Source: Prevotella sp.
GTDB lineage: Bacteria; Bacteroidota; Bacteroidia; Bacteroidales; Bacteroidaceae
Reading direction: 5' to 3'
DNA: 64,000 bases
NCBI GenBank assembly: GCA_016287755.1
Contig: JAEEWT010000003.1
Span: forward strand, 180,193-244,192
The position numbers were made by a program, and so were the translations under genes. Under the pieces are notes generated by a model. It did not search any database. It saw nothing but the letters and a program-made list of their open reading frames with translations, and was not told the origin of the DNA. Shown here piece by piece: positions 59,670 through 64,000 of the stretch; positions within the stretch are counted from its first letter, which is position 1; each line of letters opens with the position of its first letter.

Positions 59670-60527
59670 ATGGAGAACATAGAATCCTGCAAGGGTGAGA
59701 TTGTGATGTATCAGCCGGATGAAACCATTCGGTTGGAGGTGAGAATGGGTGAAGATACCGTGTGGCTTAGTGCTAACCAAATGGCATGTTTGTTCGAAAG
59801 AGACGAAAAAACAATAAGAAAGCATATTAACAATGTGTTTTCTGATGAAGAAGTGCCAAAAGATATTAACACGCATTTTTTGCGTGTTGATGGAGTTAAG
59901 CAACCTGTTGCTTTTTACACCCTTGATGTTATTATTTCAGTTGGATACAGGGTGAAGAGCAAACGAGGTACAGCCTTCCGCCAATGGGCAAACAAAGTCC
60001 TAAAAGAGTATCTACTTCAAGGCTATTCCATCAATCATAATTTGAAAGAAGTGCAAAATCAGTTAGGCACACACGACAAAAGAATCAATGCATTAGAGGA
60101 AAAGGTTTCCTTCTTTGTCCGTTCGTCCTTACCTCCCGTAGAGGGAATCTTCTACGACGGTCAGATATTCGATGCGTATGCGCAGATTGTTAGCATGATC
60201 AAACAAGCTAAGCGGTCTATCGTTTTGGTGGATAACTATGTTGATGAAACAACTTTGACGATGTTGAGTAAACGGGGTGCTAATGTATCAGCAACCATCT
60301 ACACCAAACAGACTGCTCAGCAGTTCCAACTTGATGTACAGAGGCATAATCAGCAATACCCACCCATTACGATTCATGCCTGTCAACGTAATCACGACAG
60401 GTTCCTGATTATCGATGATGTGGTATATCTGTTTGGTGCCAGTCTGAAGGATGCAGGGAAGAAACTCTTTGCCTATATCCAGATGCAGGAAACATCAGCG
60501 GCTGACGTATTGAACTGGATAAGATAA
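59670..60527 (+). CDS. RhuM-family DNA-binding protein with C-terminal PLD-like domain (copy 2)
   Basis: 285 aa from MENIESCKGEIVMYQ; an ATG two codons earlier (59664) is possible but the copy-1 alignment favours 59670. The first 62 nt are identical to copy 1, then the RhuM core is different in sequence (TVWLSANQMACLFERDEKTIRKHINNVFSDEE, YTLDVIISVGYRVKSKRG), including a different recognition helix. From tacctcccgt onward (60130) both genes match again over 398 nt with no indel, covering the PLD-like domain. Driven by repeat B3, followed by A4. Confidence 0.85.
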   Translation: MENIESCKGEIVMYQPDETIRLEVRMGEDTVWLSANQMACLFERDEKTIRKHINNVFSDEEVPKDINTHFLRVDGVKQPVAFYTLDVIISVGYRVKSKRGTAFRQWANKVLKEYLLQGYSINHNLKEVQNQLGTHDKRINALEEKVSFFVRSSLPPVEGIFYDGQIFDAYAQIVSMIKQAKRSIVLVDNYVDETTLTMLSKRGANVSATIYTKQTAQQFQLDVQRHNQQYPPITIHACQRNHDRFLIIDDVVYLFGASLKDAGKKLFAYIQMQETSAADVLNWIR

Positions 60528-60540
60528 TCTTCTTTTGTGC

Positions 60541-60790
60541 TTTTTTCGATAAGCCAAATGAGCCATTCAAGCTTGCTTAGAAATGGCCATGGCGAGAAAA
60601 AGTCTAACGAATGTGAACTTTTGTGAACTCTTTTCCTGCGAATTATTTGGAACTATCATTTGTAGTATCTATATTTGCATCGGATTCGTAGGGTTCGTTT
60701 CAAAAGCGTTCCTCCGATTCACGAATGAAGTATACATCCAAGCGGTGTTTAACATTGTTTAATATTGGCAGATGCAGTATTTCGTAATTA
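60541..60790 (+). repeat. Repeat A, copy A4
   Basis: Promoter TTTG (60646-60649)-20 bp-TATATTTG (60670-60677) and a leader with compensatory changes in the hairpins: CGTTT..AAGCG instead of CACTT..AAGTG. Drives the LRR gene. Confidence 0.85.
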
Positions 60791-60829
60791 TCTGATTATC
60801 AGAATAAGAGTCAAACTAAAAAGAAGATT

Positions 60830-62599
60830 ATGAAAAAGTTATTTTCTTTATTATTAATGGTGGTCATCTCCGTTGGTGTAAATGCACAGGCGGTAATTGC
60901 AGAGGTTGATTGGACTCAAGAATCAGACTATTATAATGATGTGTGGTTCTCTCCGTTTACTATTAATTATTCTGTTACCAGTAGAGGACTGGAAATAGAA
61001 TCCCTTTCTCATGACTGTGAACAAATCTGGGAAGCACAGATACCAATCATTGCACATATTAAAGAACTTAAGGGTGGAGGACAGTATCAAGTTAAACTTA
61101 CTATAGATGCTCCTTATGCCAGTGATATTCGTTTGGATTTACGTGACTGGGCAGTTATTCAAGTCAATTATCTAAGTATAGAGGCAGGTGAGCACGAATA
61201 TACTGTTGACTTCCTTGATTATCCTGATGAATGTACTGATGCTTTTTTAATGTACCAGTGTGGTTATTCACCTGGTATACATGTGATTAAGAAAGTTCAG
61301 GTTATTGATCTGGAAGCCGGTCAAGAAAAAGGGATTATTTATAATTACGATACAAACAATAAAACCGCAGTGGTAAAAGGAATTTCCAAGTATTCTCAAG
61401 AAAGAATAGAGATTCCCAAAACGGTTATCCATCAAGGGGAAGAATTCACAGTTACCAGAATCGGAGAAGGTGCTTTTCAGGGTTGCAATGACCTGATTGT
61501 TGTAAAAATCCCCAACAGTGTAACAGCTATCGGCAGTAACGCTTTTGCATATTGCACCAACCTGGCTTTTGTTGATATGCCAAACAGTGTGACTCGTATT
61601 GATGAAGAAGCTTTCTATGGCTGTAGCAGTCTGGTTTCAATAAACTTGCCTGAAAATCTGTCTCGCATCGGCCATTGGGCCTTCGCCAATTGCAGCAGTT
61701 TGGTATCAATAGACATACCCCGAGTAACACCGTTCATTTCCAACCATGCTTTCGCCGGTTGCACCAGTCTGACTTCTGTAACTTTCCGGAATAGTTTCAT
61801 CAACCTCAGTGAGTATGTTTTTTATGGTTGCAGAAGTCTTTCTGAGATAAAGATTGTTGTATATGATGAATATTCATTCTGCCAAAATGCCATTCTAAGT
61901 CAATTGAAGAAAGACAATGTTGATTGTCCAATTACCTTATTAAAAGAAAATGGAAATGAAATCAAAGAACTCAAAATACCCGAACTTGTTACGTCTATCG
62001 GATTTGGAGCTTTCTATAATTGTAAAGGCTTAACGTCCGTAAGTATCCACAATGGAGTAACGTCCATCGGTGAATCAGCATTCGAGAATTGCTCTAATAT
62101 AACTTCTGTGTCAATACCCAATAGTGTAACTTCTATCGGAGGAAGAGCATTTTATAACTGCGCAGGGCTAACCTCCTTAGTTTTACCTTATGATTTATCA
62201 ATTATCAAGAAGCAAGCTTTCTATGGCTGTGCCAACCTAGAAGCCGTTACCATTCCTGCTTCTGTGGAATATATCTTCCAAGAAGCATTCGCGGGATGTA
62301 ATAATATACAACAAGTGAATGCGCTGCCAAAGATTCCACCTTTCATGTTTGCCAACTCTTTCTCCAACTACGATGCCACCTTGAAAGTGCCTGACTCTTC
62401 GATAGATTTATATAAGAACTCTGATCCTTGGAGCAGATTTAAGATGATTGTGACAACATCAATACAGAATCCTTCCGTCGCTACCCATCCTGGTATCATC
62501 TCCGATGTGCCACTCTACGATCTTGGAGGTCGCAGAGTACAGGGTACACCGAAGAAGGGAGTGTATATACAAAACGGTAAAAAACATGTGGTGAGATAA
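60830..62599 (+). CDS. BspA-type leucine-rich repeat surface protein
   Basis: 589 aa. Signal peptide (LFSLLLMVVISVGVNAQ). The N-terminal ~140 residues form a CBM-like or jelly-roll region. From ~205 to ~515 there are about a dozen LRR_5 repeats of the form F.GC..L..V.IP.SVT.IG..AF (BspA/TpLRR type). The tail PLYDLGGRRVQGTPKKGVYIQNGKKHVVR is a type A-like sorting tail. Such proteins bind host or bacterial surface molecules. Driven by A4; A5 starts 16 bp after its stop. Confidence 0.92.
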   Translation: MKKLFSLLLMVVISVGVNAQAVIAEVDWTQESDYYNDVWFSPFTINYSVTSRGLEIESLSHDCEQIWEAQIPIIAHIKELKGGGQYQVKLTIDAPYASDIRLDLRDWAVIQVNYLSIEAGEHEYTVDFLDYPDECTDAFLMYQCGYSPGIHVIKKVQVIDLEAGQEKGIIYNYDTNNKTAVVKGISKYSQERIEIPKTVIHQGEEFTVTRIGEGAFQGCNDLIVVKIPNSVTAIGSNAFAYCTNLAFVDMPNSVTRIDEEAFYGCSSLVSINLPENLSRIGHWAFANCSSLVSIDIPRVTPFISNHAFAGCTSLTSVTFRNSFINLSEYVFYGCRSLSEIKIVVYDEYSFCQNAILSQLKKDNVDCPITLLKENGNEIKELKIPELVTSIGFGAFYNCKGLTSVSIHNGVTSIGESAFENCSNITSVSIPNSVTSIGGRAFYNCAGLTSLVLPYDLSIIKKQAFYGCANLEAVTIPASVEYIFQEAFAGCNNIQQVNALPKIPPFMFANSFSNYDATLKVPDSSIDLYKNSDPWSRFKMIVTTSIQNPSVATHPGIISDVPLYDLGGRRVQGTPKKGVYIQNGKKHVVR

Positions 62600-62615
62600 T
62601 TCAAAATAAGTTGGT

Positions 62616-62744
62616 TGTATCTATATTTGCACCGGATTCGTGGGGTTCACTTTAGAAGTGTTCCTTCGGATTCACGAATGAAGTACATGCCAGCGGCGTT
62701 TAACATTATTTAATGTTGGCGGGTGCAGTATTTCGTAATCTTTG
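62616..62744 (+). repeat. Repeat A, copy A5 (leader part, upstream half missing)
   Basis: Begins at the -7 region GTATCTATATTTGCACCGG (TATATTTG 62622-62629) and keeps the leader, with the better-pairing ATTCACGAAT variant. No -33 TTTG is present, so the gene behind it may depend on read-through from the LRR gene. Confidence 0.8.
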
Positions 62745-62782
62745 AATTAATAGAATAAAAAGTCTACTAAAAACGGACGAAT

Positions 62783-63541
62783 ATGAAAAAGGTTTTGTAT
62801 ATATGGTGCGTTTTTGCTCTGCTCGCCTTTGTAGGCTGCAGTAGCGACAAAGACGACATGGAAGATGATTCTCTGAATGAGGAGGTATTTCTTTCACAGG
62901 CAAATTTAAAACCTGAGTTCAGTAAAGGTTATAGGAGTTCCCGTGGTCAAGACACGAGTTATACTGATGAGAATAATGCTGAGGTAACGCGTGACTGCAA
63001 TGGGGTGGTAAAATTTGTATATTACAACAACACGCCAACAAATAGTCGTCCTCGGTCGCCAGAACAGTTCGTTTCCACCTATTTAGGTGTTGACTTAAAT
63101 GCGAACTTCAAGAAGTATCGAGAGGAAGTGGATGAATATGGTAATCTTCATTCATGGTATAGACAATACTATAAGGATGTAGAAGTTGAGAATCATGGGT
63201 ATGTATTCCATAGCAGCAAGAAAGACTACCGTATTTCAAGTGTCAACGGCTCGTTCCTACCCGTCAGTAATTTGGATGTTGTTCCTGCCTTCAGCGAAAC
63301 AACTGCTCGTAAGATCTATGCCAAGTATTTAAATCTACCCTTGGAATACATAGGAGGACCAATCCTTTACATAGTTGAATTTCCATTATCGGCAGAATCC
63401 GATTTGTGGGCACCGCGTTTGGTATATTATCTCGGTGTCGTTGGCACCGAAGAGATACAATATCTTTCTGATGAAGGACAATGCTATATTGATGCAAAGA
63501 CAGGAAGGATACTCTATGTGTGGCCCAACTACAAACACTGA
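62783..63541 (+). CDS. Lipoprotein resembling a stand-alone FTP/PepSY propeptide
   Basis: 252 aa. Lipobox FVGCSSDKDD (Cys ~19). Residues ~85-150 resemble the FTP domain of thermolysin/fungalysin propeptides (LHSWYRQYYKDVEVENHGYVFHS..., ISSVNGSFLP). Residues ~175-250 resemble PepSY (LVYYLGVVG, YIDAKTGRIL). No peptidase domain follows. As propeptides of this kind inhibit their cognate metallopeptidases, a secreted inhibitor is possible but unproven. Behind leader A5, before T4. Confidence 0.65.
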   Translation: MKKVLYIWCVFALLAFVGCSSDKDDMEDDSLNEEVFLSQANLKPEFSKGYRSSRGQDTSYTDENNAEVTRDCNGVVKFVYYNNTPTNSRPRSPEQFVSTYLGVDLNANFKKYREEVDEYGNLHSWYRQYYKDVEVENHGYVFHSSKKDYRISSVNGSFLPVSNLDVVPAFSETTARKIYAKYLNLPLEYIGGPILYIVEFPLSAESDLWAPRLVYYLGVVGTEEIQYLSDEGQCYIDAKTGRILYVWPNYKH

Positions 63542-63616
63542 CAACGGCTTGAAAAGTGCAGCTCTGTGCTCCTTCCCTGAACTACAAAGAGAAAGCATAA
63601 TAGTCCTCTGATTGTG

Positions 63617-63660
63617 AAACCATCCATCATGCCATGACTGGCAAATGGGTGGTTTCGTTT
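63617..63660 (+). terminator. Terminator T4 (CCACCCAT family)
   Basis: CCATCCAT/ATGGGTGG hairpin; the C-to-T change is compensated by a G-T pair, which keeps the stem. Followed by TTTCGTTTT. It closes the array. Confidence 0.75.
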
Positions 63661-63700
63661 TCTATCCTTCCTCTTCTTGAATGAAGCCGATGCGGCCCTT

Positions 63701-63960
63701 TGTTCATGGTCACAATTTGTGACCTTGAAGAAGCAGAATCTTCCAAGAGTCCTTTGTTCGCAGGACTTTCCAAGGTCACAACTTGCGACCTTGAACGAGC
63801 AAACGTCGCTTCGCATATTTCTCCGCCAGATCAATGTAATTGCATGATTACCAGAAGATTCGTGGCGGAGGATTTTAGTGGGCTTATGTATCAGAAAAGG
63901 GTATGGCCACCAATAGTTTGGGAGCATGATAACACACCTTATCATATAATTGCTCCGCCA
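63701..63960. repeat. Series of hairpins and TGGCGGAG inverted repeats at the window end
   Basis: GGTCACAATTTGTGACC (63708-63724) and AAGGTCACAACTTGCGACCTT are similar palindromes about 60 bp apart, with an AAGAGTCCT...AGGACTTTC hairpin between them. Further on CTCCGCCA and TGGCGGAG occur as inverted and direct copies near 63822, 63864 and 63953. Two overlapping ORFs (90 and 138 aa) in this stretch look like chance. No recognisable gene in 63661-64000. Confidence 0.5.
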
Positions 63961-64000
63961 TCAACTTGCTGACCATAAGTTGATTAGGTATAATAGCGGA

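Noticed and set aside
51797-63660. Integron or integrative element
   Set aside because: No integrase, attC-like sites or transposase seen in the window; the repeats are promoters, leaders and terminators.
63529-63972. Overlapping 138-aa and 90-aa ORFs at the window end
   Set aside because: Both run through the palindromic repeats; the VTxCD-type peptides are translations of hairpins.

Overview
The window is chromosomal DNA of a Bacteroidota bacterium, most likely a gut or rumen Prevotellaceae. The support is: repeated promoters of the Bacteroidota form TTTG-N19/20-TAnnTTTG, with starts that lack clear Shine-Dalgarno sites; a GH10 xylanase with CBM6-like modules; secreted proteins ending in the YDL.GRKV...GIYI..GKK tail; a BspA-type leucine-rich repeat protein; a eukaryote-like (type II) pantothenate kinase; KorAB 2-oxoacid:ferredoxin oxidoreductase; ATP-dependent PEP carboxykinase; and a succinate/acetate CoA-transferase typical of succinate/propionate fermenters. 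I saw no rRNA, tRNA, CRISPR array, integrase or transposase.

Layout. 0-2.8 kb: 3' end of an M3 peptidyl-dipeptidase, then an SH3b protein and an S66 LD-carboxypeptidase (+). 2.8-7.0 kb: a tightly packed minus-strand xylanase / DUF3237 / Gfo-Idh-MocA operon. 7.2-8.8 kb: CoA-transferase. 8.9-11.2 kb: ECF sigma factor operon. 11.3-17.2 kb: cysS, rnr (convergent), an epimerase and a PAP2 membrane phosphatase. 17.3-20.1 kb: a large secreted protein followed by a 59-aa acidic peptide absent from the ORF track. 20.6-26.7 kb: miaB, then an envelope/LPS cluster (MsbA-like exporter, LpxL-like acyltransferase, Kdo-kinase-like protein, glycosyltransferase). 26.7-32.7 kb: minus-strand run of thioesterase, dprA, dusB, terC and an LTA-synthase-family enzyme. 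32.9-39.9 kb: rbfA, lolE-like permease, a second LTA-synthase-family protein, patatin, GT2, and a convergent GT39. 40-51.5 kb: central metabolism (coaW, Na/Pi symporter, nucleoside-kinase-like protein, korAB, upp, pckA).

The right end (51.6-63.7 kb) is the most unusual part. Its genes lie in a regular modular array built from three dispersed sequences: a promoter-plus-leader repeat (A, five copies, A1-A5), a second promoter repeat (B, at three loci, with three 80-bp tandem units at one of them), and a terminator hairpin (T, four copies). The order is A-TPR regulator-T-B-ATPase-A-serpin-OMP-T-B-RhuM/PLD-A-lipoprotein-T-B-RhuM/PLD-A-LRR protein-A-propeptide-like lipoprotein-T. Every gene behind A is secreted or membrane-bound and every gene behind B is cytoplasmic. 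The two RhuM/PLD genes have nearly identical ends and unrelated-looking middles, as if the specificity region had been exchanged. I consider this array the best candidate for an undescribed system.

Elsewhere the window carries several dispersed small repeats: a MITE-like family of 115-146 bp whose terminal inverted repeats are heptanucleotide (GAGGAAG-type) tracts, related short tandem repeats lying in frame inside rnr, miaB, dusB and the acyltransferase gene, a 204-bp element with perfect 35-bp inverted repeats, a hairpin element with conserved flanks and exchanged stems, and a GAAAGTGCCA-type motif in three intergenic regions. All comparisons were made by eye; no database or alignment program was run.
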